Shown here piece after piece: positions 26,595-39,400 of a stretch of 64,000 bases of DNA. The notes below the pieces were generated by a model. That model had not been told where the DNA came from and did not search any database. It worked only from the letters and a program-made list of their open reading frames with translations. Origin of the DNA: Metopolophium dirhodum (Eukaryota; Arthropoda; Insecta; Hemiptera; Aphididae). Position 1 is the stretch's first letter. Each line of letters starts with the position of its first letter. A program made the position numbers and the translations under genes. Location of the stretch: positions 11,840,393 through 11,904,392 of the forward strand of contig NC_083568.1 in NCBI RefSeq assembly GCF_019925205.1. Reading direction: 5' to 3'.

Positions 26595-27105
26595 ATTTTA
26601 GATTCTGAGCGGAGCGAGGAAGCTAATGATTGTACAATGGTGTTTATTTTCTTTTTTTTTTATCCTGTATACAAAATTTCTACCAGAAGGAGTGCTTTGA
26701 TTTCAACATAATATAGTACCTTATCTTTTAGCAAATTGGATCAAGATGGTACTTTAGAGAGGTCATTTTTCGATTTTCTCAATAGTTATTTAATGCCACT
26801 GGAAAAACTACCGATAAATTACGAAAAACCGCTAAAAATGGGATTTTAATTTCTAAAGCTTTGTTTATCACCATAGCAACGAATAAAATATAATAATATA
26901 ATATTAATACAACTTACAGGCTATAATAAATAATAACAATATAAAAAAATCCAGACTGACAAACCGTCTCCGCTCAGAATCGTTTTTTTTATACAATGAT
27001 ATGCATATGATAATATTGAATTCAAGTTTAATACAATCCATTATACATTGACCCACTTGTAACCTACTGTACAGCAGAGCAACATCCACTTACCCACTTT
27101 TTTTA
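26595..27105. repeat. GATTCTGAGCGG-family interspersed repeat
   Basis: AGATTCTGAGCGGAGCGAGG occurs at about 26602-26621, and its inverted form CTCCGCTCAGAATCG lies near 26970. This is followed by a TTGAATTCAA and ACCCACTTGTAACCTACTGTACAGCAGAG arm shared in diverged form with the 34.7-, 46.2- and 55.3-kb copies. No ORF of note. Confidence 0.6.
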
Positions 27106-27479
27106 AAAATTTATGCCCAGTTTCATAAAACTATAATTCACTAAAATTTAATGGACCAATCATGGTTCACTAAATCATGTACCTATACCATGTATTGCTC
27201 ATAGCTGTTGATTCATTAAATATTTAGTGGTTATTTATGAAACATAGCATTATAGTATTAATAGTATTATATAAACAAAAATAAAATGTATTCCTCGAAA
27301 TACACAGAAAACAAAATATATACAAATTATTAAAAAAGTGACAACTATAATAATTGCAGTTCGGTATGTGTTTCCTATTTTATCTTTAAAATGTGTTTGT
27401 TTTAAAAACGAATAGTTCCACAACATCAGTGTTAAGAAACCTTATATCAATATTGGAAGACCTGTAACATCTATGATTT

Positions 27480-27976
27480 ATATATCTATTATATAATTTG
27501 TTATGGGTTAGCTCCTAAACTACTTATACAATCGTAATGCAGTTTTTTTTGTATTCAAGAGGACATCGCGGAGCAGGTTCTAGGCATACTTTTAGTCCGA
27601 TTAAGTTGTGGCGGTTAAAGGATGGCCTAACTAAATCTGGATATCAAAAATTCAACAGCGGCGCCATCTGTTCAGCAAAAAAATAAACTCAATAATAATA
27701 TGTTTTTGTTTATTGCAAGGTTAGTATTGGTTGCAAATTAAAATAGTAATAGAAATAAGTATTGTTTTTTTTTTATATTGGTTGCCATTGGTTAATCGGG
27801 CAGATCAGGTACAAGGCACCACAAGCATGCATCAAATTTAATTTTTGCGCATTGCCTACCAGGGTGGCTGAGTGGCACTTACAGCGAGTTACACCCAAAA
27901 TGAGTTGAACAATCACATTTTTTTAAGAGTAGTCATTTTTTAACGGGCGACGAAGTGCGCTGGAACAGCTATAATA
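27480..27976 (+). mobile_element. Degenerate Helitron-like fragment
   Basis: It ends AACGGGCGACGAAGTGCGC then TGGAACAGCTAT near 27975. That resembles the hairpin plus CTAG-type 3' end of non-autonomous Helitrons and matches the end at 42670, but the stem is imperfect and the terminus reads CTAT. The left boundary is a guess. Confidence 0.4.
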
Positions 27977-28430
27977 GTATTTTATAAAAATACAGAACGT
28001 ATACCAGTACAAAACGTTGAATGATTAAAATCCGTATGACAAAACAATTTTGAAACTATTGTAGACACATTTAAAAATGTATCTTCTTTTTCTTTTTCAT
28101 TTTCTTTATCACTTAAGTAATAAAATATGTAAGCCGTTGTCATAAATTGAACATACTGCCATGATATAGGTAAATAAATGTATCTGTATACAGTAGGAAT
28201 AAACAATAAAACTGTATACGTTTGAATAATCACTCACCTATAATATTAAAAAATCAAATGTGTTATTTAAATCATATTATAGTTAGTCAATGAAATAAAT
28301 GAATTATAAAATTCCACTTGATAAGACATAATAATCTCAAGGGGTATTAGATAGGCAACTAAACGTACGACAGTACATAGTGTTATTATGGTGTTGTTGG
28401 TACAAAAATCGATTTTTTGTACTAGGGTCC

Positions 28431-29103
28431 CATGAAGTATGCGTCACAGTGCTACGTCAACAAATTTTCCGCACAAAGCAGATTTTTTTTAGCTACCCTT
28501 TACTACACTTTTACCTATTGCCAAAATTATAAATAAATAATAATAATAAATTACATTAGGAAATTTTTTATTTATTTATCTTCTTTATTTGTTTATTAAT
28601 AATACAAATTTAACACTTTTTTTATTACTTTTAAGTGTTAATGCTGCGGATTCGTTAAAATATCCTCTTCCAGCCCATATTTTGTAAATCACATTTCTTA
28701 TGGACACGAGGGCTACCGATGAAATCTTTTCATTAGATAATGAGACGTTCTTGGGAAGTTTTTCAGTATCTTTAAAATGGAAACAGATCTTCTATTAGTA
28801 TTTAGATCACGGTATTAAAAAAAAAATTTCAATTCTATTCAAACATTTCGAAACGTACAGTTAAATTTTAATCTAGCTAATGTTTTTAGAAAAGTTTGAC
28901 TAGATAATTTTTCTAGACTTCAAAATCTTTACTGTACCAATTGATATCGCTGCTAACAATTTATTTATCTTTCACCTAAAATTCATTAACAGTTTTTTTC
29001 ATTGTAAAAAGCGATTCTCGATGGATTGTAAAGCAACCAAATGTACACCAAGACGTCACGTAACTAGTGCGCGCCGCCCCTTTATGACGTATGGGGACCC
29101 TGG
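28431..29103. mobile_element. Putative terminal-inverted-repeat element
   Basis: The left edge CTAGGGTCCCAT and right edge ATGGGGACCCTGG are near-perfect inverted copies, with CGTCA-type motifs just inside both ends. No ORF lies between, so it would be non-autonomous. No clear target duplication was seen. Confidence 0.4.
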
Positions 29104-30054
29104 TATAAAAATTAAATATTCAGTTTTCATCAAACCGACAAAATTGTACGTTAGGTTGCCTTTATAAAACGCCTTGCAAACGAGATTTTATGATTGACAT
29201 TCGTTTGAAAAAAATACATACTGTAATAATAGTACAATAAATCAAGATGTTCCGTATAAGTGTGCAATATAAGTAATACTACCTTAAATATCGCTAAATA
29301 TGCAATAAAAATAACGAAATATCACTAAATATGTCCTAAAATTATGCAATAAAAACAATGAATTAATATATAGGTGGTTACTGGTTATATACTTTTACCC
29401 AAACAAAATTAGCAGATAACAGTTTAATTATTAGAAGCAACTAATATAAAATTATGAATGGCGTTCATTAAATGTGCGGAGTGCCGAATTTCGTACTTTA
29501 CCGTACCTAGTGAGTAGGGTTGGTGGTATTTCGAATTTTGATATGTTTGAATGTATGAATATTATGTATAAGTATAATTTGTAATTGTTCGAATACTGAT
29601 CACTGACGACCGTTCTTATCGATCAAATTGATCATATTATCCCGCATCTGATTATATTCATTTATATTATACGATTTCCGTGCGGTCGATTATTATTATT
29701 ATTCGATATTAGTGATTATTACAGTTTTAGTAGTTATTACTTTAATAGTCTGCGTCCAGTCACTTTAGTAGAGTCAGACGCCATGATGCATGAGAAATAA
29801 AACAGTTTTTAAAATAAAACCGTTGACATTTTTCCAAATGCCGTCGTGTTATTTTATTTTAATAAATTACTAAGCCATCCTTTGCCGTCGTCTCCTGCAA
29901 ATATTGGTATTCGGTTAGGTATTATCCATTTTACTGTAAGACAAAATAAATGGTAACTACAGAAAATACAGACTGTGTCGGTATTTCGATAGGTTATCAC
30001 CACGGATTAGGATAAAATTCTATTTTAGTCCTTGGTAATTACGTTTCTCAACAC

Positions 30055-30090
30055 CACGATTTAAGATAGTAAATACTATCTTAAATCGTG
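30055..30090. repeat. Perfect 17-bp hairpin with 2-nt loop
   Basis: CACGATTTAAGATAGTA (30055-30071) is followed by AA and then its exact reverse complement (30074-30090). Looser symmetry extends outward (TCACCACGGATTAG versus CTTATCCGTGTTGA), so the whole 29988-30108 segment may be a small fold-back element. A related sequence (CTATCTTAAACCGTG) lies near 57250. Confidence 0.8.
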
Positions 30091-33000
30091 CTTATCCGTG
30101 TTGACCTATTATTTATTTTTTTTATAGGTAGTTATCAACTAATGCGTAGTTATCTCAATCATGATAAGAAGTATAACAAAGTACCAATTTTGAGAATAAA
30201 AATCTTAAGTGCACAAACAAGTAAGTACCTACTAAATGGGTGACTACAGTATGTTTTAACATGTTATAATATGACTATATTTTTAATGTTAAGCGGCAAG
30301 CGCCGTAATATACAAAGTTCTATTGCCGGACACTTGACTGCAAGATGTAATATTATAGAAGCCCTATGCCAATATTATTGTTGTATAAAATATATACTTA
30401 TCCATCATTACTCATTAAGTATTCATAAGGTAAGTACTTTTAAAATCATTTTTTGTACAAAACACAACTTATCATAATATAAATATTTACAGATTGTAAT
30501 TTTTCCAAAATAAAATTGTTGTGAATTTGAAAACCAAGATCTTGCACAATTCAATTCACATCCTCATACGCTGATGGTTCCGAATTTGTGCATTCGACCT
30601 AGTGTATGATAAAATTATAATGATGAAAATTAAAAAATAGCAGTTGACTTGACTCGGCGTTGTTTTTAGAAAAATCAAGTTGTATGGTGAAAATTTTAAA
30701 TAATATTATATTGTTATAAGTTATAACTATATGAGACAAGAAGGAACAATGTATTCCCGTATTTTACATTATTTTGGTAATTTCAACTTCCTAGTTATAA
30801 AATTAAAAATCAATCACTAAGGTGGATGCTGGATAACATTTTAAAATAAATATTCAAAGATTATCAAATGCATTTGCGCATTAAGATCAGTGGCTTTGTC
30901 CTGTAACCTGTTGCAGAACAGTTATTTAAGTCAATTAACAGGACTAGAAAAAAAATTATATATTCATACTATACAATAGTAGGTACCAACCATGCATTAT
31001 TTCAAAATGTATAATATACTAGTATAGACCATGTAAGATAGGTGATATAATAGAATTGGTATGGTTTGCCACTTTTTGGGCCTTCCAGAACACTGTTAAA
31101 GATTAAAACTATTACCATTCATTTTATAATCAATACCATTACCTATAAGTATACAATTAGCTGAAATACCAAGTCAAAAACACAACACGAGTCAGTTTTT
31201 GGTAGAGTGAAATGTCAGTGCAAGTTTAATATCAATATTGAGCCTTCACTATGTATTTGATGACAGAATCTAAATAAAACATAATATTTTTGTAACAAAC
31301 TTAAAAAATAATTCCCAAATTTGTTTTAAAATTTTTAACCTATAGAGTAGGGCAAAATAAATAACAAAACATTTAATTTGTTCTATACTAACATTAATTA
31401 TATTACCTATATTTATAAAATACAGATACATTAATATGTCATTCATATTACTTACACTTATTAAGCTAATTATAAAATAAAAGCATACCCTGTGACAAGT
31501 GTGCTTACTTATGATTAATAAATTATGGACAATTATTAACAAAATTCACTTCATTGTACTGGTTCATGTTCATTCAACAAGAACAATTTCTATTCTTATT
31601 GAATTTTCACTACTTTAATTGAGTATGCAAATTAAAATTATTCAAACTATTTTTTAATAATTTGATTAATTTTGCCCACATATTTAATGATTAAATATAT
31701 AAAATTATTAGATATATATACATTCACACAACTTGTCAAACAATACATACAGATTTAAAAATAAAAATAATAAAATTAAATACTTATTTTATGTATCAAA
31801 ATAAGTTACAGTATTCCATGAAAAAAAAATGTTAAATACAATTATCCATCAACGGTCCACCAGACACCAATATCTTTTAAATATTGCTAGAGAATAAACC
31901 ACACCTGGATGTAACTAAGACTCAGCAAAAGACAAATATTGAAGTCCCTGAAGACTAATGTTATTTTTTGCAAATAAGCTTACAAAATAATTTTACAATT
32001 ATACAAATTAAACCATACATTTTTTTTTATCAACATGTGTTATGTTTAATGTTAATCAGTTAACTTCTTAAATATTATAGTATTAATCATAGTTATTTTT
32101 ATGCATTATGCATGTTGTAATAATTTGTATATATAAAACAAATAACATATCAATAATATAATAAATAAACAAATAATACAAGATAAAAATACCCCAGTCA
32201 TCATTTTGACATATTATAAAAATCAGTTCTGTTTCGGCAAACTTAATAAAAATAAATTATAATAATTAATAACAACATAAAAAATATTTTAACTGTAGTA
32301 TAAAAGTAAACAAACAGTTTTTAAAAACAAATTGGAAAAACCCCCAAGTTAGAAATATCTGAATATCACTACATACAATAAATAAATATTATAAAGTATG
32401 ATGTATCAAGATATTTATGAAGTCGACATGTTATGAATAAAAAAATTAATATTGTTTTTAAATTAGTAGAATGCAAGTGATAATTTTATTTGCATTCAAC
32501 AGTTTATAAGATAATAACGGATTTTATTCAATAAAATTTTTAGTTTTAGTTTAGTTATATAATTATCATTAGTTAGAAATACTTAAATTTAGTAGGACAA
32601 GCATACACGATTAATTGCTTGTGTACAAAAAAAATAGTAATAATAATAATAATATAAAAAAAAATCTTAAAGTAAATATAAATAAGACATACAATTTTTA
32701 ACTTGCATTATTTCAATGTAACAAAAGAAATGATAAATCATTAGATATAACTAAAAGATTATACTAAGCAAAGAAACATACTTATATTAAAGTATAAATC
32801 AATATGAAATAATGCATGTTTACCCTTCAGTGAAATTAAAATTGGTAAAAAGTATAAGTAGTTTTGAATTATATTTACTTTGAAATTAAATTACAATTTC
32901 AAACAGATTACTTTTGAACAATCTAATAATATTAACAATAGTTTAGGAAATATTTATAACATCTAATGGATAACACTATAACTTATAAAAACAAAAAAAA

Positions 33001-33115
33001 GTTTATACAAATGTCAGTTATAAAATATATACATATATATACAATATATATATGTAAATTATATACTATATATATGTATGTTATATAAGTAATATGAATG
33101 TTTATAACCCTACTT

Positions 33116-33401
33116 TTACTTTTTTGCATGTCCCCAAGTATGTTTTTCAAGTTCTATCAATGAATCAAAACCTTCATTGCAATGTACACATATTAATCTT
33201 TTACTTGAGTTATTAGTAATTGGTAATTCATTATGTTTATTTATACAAGCGTCTAAATGTTTGAGCATTGTTGTACGTTTAGTTAATATGCGATTGCACA
33301 AAAAGCAATATAAACATGACTTTTTTTCAGAATCACATTTTAGATAAAGATGTTTGGAGGTCATGTGAGCCCATAAAGCAAATATAAGATCTGTTGTATA
33401 T
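33116..33401 (-). CDS. Zinc-finger gene exon 19 (rest of finger 2, fingers 3 and 4, stop)
   Basis: The acceptor is TTTTTTAG. It completes finger 2 (PYTTDLIFALWAHMTSKH), then finger 3 (CFLCNRI...LKHLDACINKH, long His spacing) and finger 4 (CVHCNEG...EKHTWGH), ending AKK-TAA. Confidence 0.88.
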
Positions 33402-36400
33402 CTAAAAAATACAAAAATATTTACTGTTAATAAGAATTAGTTGAAATTTATTGATGTTTAATACTTACGGGCAATATTTACACTTAAAGGAGTCAATAGT
33501 ATTATGTCCTAAAGTCTTAAATGCTTTCAACAAATTTGTTCTTTTGGCTAATTGATGGACTGCTTTTGTTTTATGTTTTGATGTTACGCAAAGTTGCAAA
33601 TAATTAAAAAGAGTTAACTGTTCAGTTAACGGTTCAGTATTTCTTGGGGTAGAAACAACATTCACAGGTTCATGTATAGACTCAAGCAGCGAGGAATGCT
33701 TTAAAACTTCATGTGTTTTGCGTGACTCTGGACTATAGAGAAACACATCACATATTGGACATTGAAACATTGGTAATGAAATATTATTTATAACAGGTAA
33801 GGTCCATCTGCAGTCTCTGCTCTCTATGTGTTTTCCTAATTTACATAAACCAGAACTGAAAAAAAAATATTCTTATAAATTACATTATGTTCAATTGAAT
33901 TCTTTAAATCATAATATACTTTCTATTCTCAGCAGCACTGTCAATAGCAGATGCTCTCTTGGGCCTAGGCTTTGTTAGTGGCGTGTCCGACCTTTAAAAT
34001 ACAATTTTCTTATTACTAGGGCTCGGTAGTAGTAGGAATTGCATATCATTCTTATGCTCTAAATTTACAGCAAACCAAATTAGAAATCCGAGCTATACAT
34101 AGTGAGTTTAAAAATTTGAAATGCATATTTTGCATATTTCTTCAATTTTTGGGGAAATGCGCATATTTTTTTTTTTTTTTTTCATATGCACTTTTCATGA
34201 TCTTATTCTTTCTTAAGATGTGTATTTTAATAAAACTCTATATTATTTATTGTTAACGTCGCAGTTCACTATTAATATAACGACAACGGTACAATGCGCA
34301 TTTAACGCTTTAATATTACGATGTACTATCATTTCAAATATAAATTTATATTAAGTTTAAACTAATTTTTACAATTCAATAAAATTTTAACATAGCAAAC
34401 AGTTTTCTGCCGTATTTTAAATATTATAAATTTATATTTTCATATTTTTAATTTCTCTTAGTGCAAAAATAACAACATAAGATTTTAAAAATTTTATGAT
34501 ATTCATATATTATGAAAATAAAATATATTTTCTTAGTCTTTATACACTGTACACAATATATAGTAGAAAAAATGTTTTGATTTTTAATTTTAAGGGTGAT
34601 TTCTGATAACAATTTAGATCTAGATGGTATTTTTGAAAGGTCAAAATTGAAAATTCCCAGTATTTAAAAAAAAAATAAACAAAGTGGGCAAGTGTATGCT
34701 CTGCTGTACTTAGATGTCTAAAAAAGACACTAAAGGATGTATTACATTTGAATTCAATGTATGTGAAAAATGCTTCTAAGCGAAGCCTATAATATGACTA
34801 AATATTTTAAATTATATTAATGCTATTATAGTGATTTATTTTACTTTTAGGCATAGTAGATTGATTATTTTTTTTGTCGAAAAAATTGAATTTGAAAATG
34901 TCAATGTGTACCCATAAAAAAATATAATAATATATTTTAAGTTTCAAATACCCAGGGTCAATATTTTTAAATTTCAAAAAAAAATTACCAAAATTGTTTT
35001 GGTTTCAAGACTAATTTGAATTAAAAATATCTACAAAAAAAAACTGTTTATATAATATATTTTAGACTTTTGTTACAATATAAAATATTTATGAAAATTC
35101 TTGTTTTATATTTTCAATCCTTAGCTATCCTCCCGTAATTAGGCACTATTTAAATTTAGAAGTATGTTTATACGGTTCTTAATAAAATTTTAGATTCTGG
35201 GTGATTCTCCAATGAAGCTATTATTTCATTGAAATTTGAGATTATGAAGAAACATACCTAAGTCTTTCTCTTTTAAATATAATATTATAGTAACAAAAGT
35301 AAAATAAGTATATATTTTGATAGCATTATTTGTTATAGATGAAAATAGAAAATTGTCGATTGTATTTATATTTATAGATTATAAATAGGTACCTGTACCC
35401 ATGAAAAATTAGAAAGGTATCATCACAGTATTTTGATACATATTCTCCACTCTTTACTTTGCCTTTATCGTAGTTCTCCATTTTGTATTGGCTGTCAATC
35501 ATATACATACATACATAATACAGAACAAAATCAACTAATGAGAAGTGGAGAACTACGACATGGGACAGAGGTAAAGGAGATGCACATACTACGCAAAACT
35601 AGTACAACTGTGATGATACCTATCTAATTTGTCATGCCTGTATTTATATTATACTACTATTATTGTGCATAATACACATAATGATTATTGTGGTACCAAG
35701 CTAACCATCGCTAAGCAATAAATGACGTTGTGATGGGAAATTCCAAATTAATGAAATAGGAATGTGGGTTCATATTCTACATGCATTGTGTCCTATGTTA
35801 ACAAGACGAATGTGACGAGTATCGATAAATGATTTCTATTCGGACCATGCTGTTCAAAAATCAAATTGCAAATGATGCGATAAATTACAATATGTTATGT
35901 TCATATTTGTAATTGTCATAAGAATACAGCGTTAAAGATAATTATGTAATTATAACAAACATCATAATATACATTTTTGAATATGATTTAACTTTTTTTA
36001 CTCAATTATTTGAGCCTTGGGTATTTCAACAATATAATGGGATGGCGTTAAAATATTTTGGGTGTCCAGGCCATCCCTTAGCTACGTGCCTGGTTTATAG
36101 TTGTTTGAAATTAAGAGTGTAGGATTATATTGTATTATTTTCACAATGATGTGTTTAAGAATCAAGAAACCTGATTTGTTGGTTTAAATAAATGTAATTG
36201 TTTAGTGTTCTAAAAAAGTAATTTTTCAATTTTCACCAAGTTTTTAGAAAACTACAGTAAAATGTAAGTAAAAAAGTTTAAGAAATTTTTATTTTAACCG
36301 TTTAACTCATAATGGTTTTTTTTCTTTTTTTAATCAATATTCAATTAGATCAATGTCAAATAAAAACAAAAAAATATAGTAATTTCAAGTTACAATGAAA

Positions 36401-39400
36401 TAGACAGACTAATGACATCTATAAATTAACAATAAAAAAAATATATTACTGTTCTGTAGTTGGCAAAGTCGATGATCTTAGTAGTTGACCTTTTGTTTTT
36501 AGATTATGTAGAGCAATGGAAGTTTTCCGAGTTTGTTTTCTAAATATAGAAGAAGGGGTATTTATTAATATTAATATTAACATTACTTAAAAGCTACAAC
36601 CTAATTAATATAATTTGAAAAAATAAAATTCATCCTTAGCTTATGATTGTTTAAAATTGTGTGTAGGATAATGATAATGTATTGGTGTTTGGTTTTATAA
36701 TGATGTGGTAGGTCAAGTAACCTGATTTGTTGGTTGAAATTAAAAGAAACCTTTTGTACTTTAAAAAAGCAATTCTTAAATTTTTCTGTTACAAATAAAC
36801 TACAGAATGGTGTGTATGAAATTGTGATTTAAACCTAGTTTAACTCATAACTGTTTTCTTTTTCTTTTAAATCAATATTCAATTAGATCGACGCTAAATA
36901 AAAACAAAAATAGTAAGTTACATAAAAAAAAAATTACTTTTCTATAGTTGATGATGTAGACGATCTTATTAGTTGACTTTTTGTTTTTGGATTACTTTGA
37001 GCAGTGGAAGTTTTCTGAGTCTGTTTCCTAAATACAAAATAAAGGATATTTATAAATATATATATACATATTATATATTTACAATATACACAATATATTA
37101 AAGCAAATAACTATGCATTACTTAGAAGCCACAGCCTTTTTGGGTTTAGGAGTTTTCTTTTGTTTTATGACTGGTTTTCTGTAACAAATATTATATTTTA
37201 ATATTTAATTATGACTATAAACTCTAGACTAATCTATAATATCAACACACTTTTTTGGTGTATTGTCTTTAGTGGTCAAGTCAACTGTTTCATCAGTTGA
37301 GAATAAAAAATGGAATCCAGTATCTGGTAAAACTCTTGATGGTTCAGTTTCTGGTTCAACTAGTAATGATTCAGTTGGCTCATTGTCTACATCAAAGTAC
37401 ATGTCTTCTCCCTGATTTAATAAAGAACCCTCATCAGAAGTTGAAAGTGGCATATCTGGAGTAACTGTCATTTCTTCACTTGAGATATTTGTGGATGGTG
37501 CACTGTTGTTCAAAAAAATTACTTTTCTGAATTTTAACAAAAAAATTATTTTTAAATTAAATTAATTAATTATAATAATATTATATATTTTGTATAAATT
37601 CATTACATACCTTTTGATTTTAATGATATTATTTGCATTATTTTTGTTTTTATTTTGATATGATTTAGGGAAGTTGGTTTTAGCATTATTATTGGTATTG
37701 GTATTTCTGTTTAGTAGTGGTGATGGTGGTGGTAATATCCACTGGTTTAAAGGATTTATGGAATTTTCAAGCCTTTGTAAATTATTGCCATTACCATTAT
37801 TATTATTGTCATTATGAATATGATTATTGTCATCATCATCATCATCGTCATCCAAACAAATTACTTCATCATCGCTAATTTCATTGTACAAAATTTTTAA
37901 TTAATTACTTTTAATAAAACAAATTTTTATATTTTAGTTTTAAAATAATAAACTTGAATTTTTTTTACAAATTAATATAAAATAATACTCTTACTTTATT
38001 TGTCCATTTCTCTTTGATTGAACACTATCACTGTGATTATTAACTGTACTTTGGACTCTGAAAAACAAATATATAACAATATATTAATACAATGGAATCT
38101 GTTAAAAAACATGAAACATTTCCAAACTCATGTGAACCATATCATGTAAGTGTACCTATATCTAATTTACATTTAGTTGTTATTTTACTTACATGGACGG
38201 ACTATTCACATTAGGTTGATTTAAATGTGCAGCAGAACCAAGATTTTGTACAGTATTTGTATCACTAAAAAACATAGTACATTCACAGTTAATATAATAT
38301 TAACATATAACCTATCTATAAATAATATTACTCTTTTTGCTATGTACAACTAATTATACTTCATCAATAATGTATTACTATTTATAACATAAAATACTAC
38401 TACTAATACATACAGTGAATATCACTTATCCTGATCATTGGTTATTACTTATTATCAACATCAGCATTGAGTATCATTAAAATAATCTCTAGAAGTAAAA
38501 TTTAAGTTTATAATTCTGCGACTCCAATTCGTTTTTCTACTTACTTCTGTGTAATTTAAAAGAAGTTCTTTGTGTGGCACATACAAAAGACAAACAAAAA
38601 ACTGAGATCTCGTTTATGCTAAATAGTAGGTTTTGAATGTAACTAATCATTGGGTAGGTCACTGTAATGGGATTGTTAAATTTGAACTCAATGATCAATT
38701 GCTGTATATACAAAAAATGATTCTGTGCAAAGAAGACGGACAATTTAAACCTTAAACACTTACACTTGCAAATAAAAATAACCCAGAAACAACAATTTTA
38801 TTAACGCATATAAAAAACTATTGATTATCTTAAAAAGAGACAAAAATATTTTTAAATTATAATATAAGTATTTAGTGAAGATTTCTAGTCTCTACAATTA
38901 TTTATTTTTGAATTATAATATATAACAAACAGCTAAATTAATTTCGAGTAAAAATTCCTTCTTTACAGCTATTTTTTAAAAGTAGTTTTACCTATTAAAA
39001 ATTGTAGAAGTTCTTGGAATTTACTATTTTTGGACCAGATAAAGAAAATTCTACATAAACTTTAGATGTAGAGGTAATCTTACTTAAGCTTCAAAACTGA
39101 TGTCAGAAAAATATCAATAATAAATCATTAAAAATAATAGTAAAATATTCTTATTGGGAATCAAAATTAAATTGGAAAAAAGCGCCGAAGATTCAAAAAA
39201 ATTCTTAAAATGATCCTATAGAAATTATAAAACATTTTTAACTCTGAAAAATTATGTTCCAAATAAAAATTATTTAAATTCATTTAATGTATTATGATTT
39301 TTTTACTCTTTTATATTATATGTATATACTTACACATGCCGTCCGTTCATAAGTATTTGAGGTTTACTTAATATGCAAAATCTAGTTGATTTGATTACAT

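Larger units (their letters stand above)
25070..33115. other. Repeat-rich intergenic region
   Basis: No gene is supported. It contains a GATTCTGAGCGG-family repeat (about 26595-27105), a Helitron-like end near 27975, a putative terminal-inverted-repeat element (28431-29103), a near-perfect hairpin (30055-30090) and long AT-rich tracts. The last part (about 32500-33115) may be 3' UTR of the minus-strand zinc-finger gene. Confidence 0.5.
36100..37135 (-). repeat. Tandem duplication of exon plus flanking intron
   Basis: About 36100-36604 and 36642-37130 share exon 15/16 and intron landmarks in order (AACCTGATTTGTTGGTT, TTTAACTCATAA, TCAATATTCAATTAGATC, AAATAAAAACAAAAA). Between the two exons, on the coding strand, a remnant GTAGCTTTTAA|GTAATG corresponds to the end of exon 14 but carries a stop, so that part of the second copy has decayed. 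Confidence 0.82.

Noticed and set aside
27845..27890. tRNA-like text GGTGGCTGAGTGG
   Set aside because: No closing stems or B box; it is inside the Helitron-like fragment that aligns with the 42.5-kb copy.
29440..29930. Possible solo LTR (AATAAA-like signals, then TGGTATTCGG as a primer-site look-alike)
   Set aside because: No matching second LTR, no TG...CA borders and no target duplication could be placed.
38537..38743. 68-codon minus-strand ORF with a GTAAGT donor, as an extra exon of the zinc-finger gene
   Set aside because: It lies in a GATTCTGAGCGG-family repeat arm, and its donor phase does not fit the phase-2 series.
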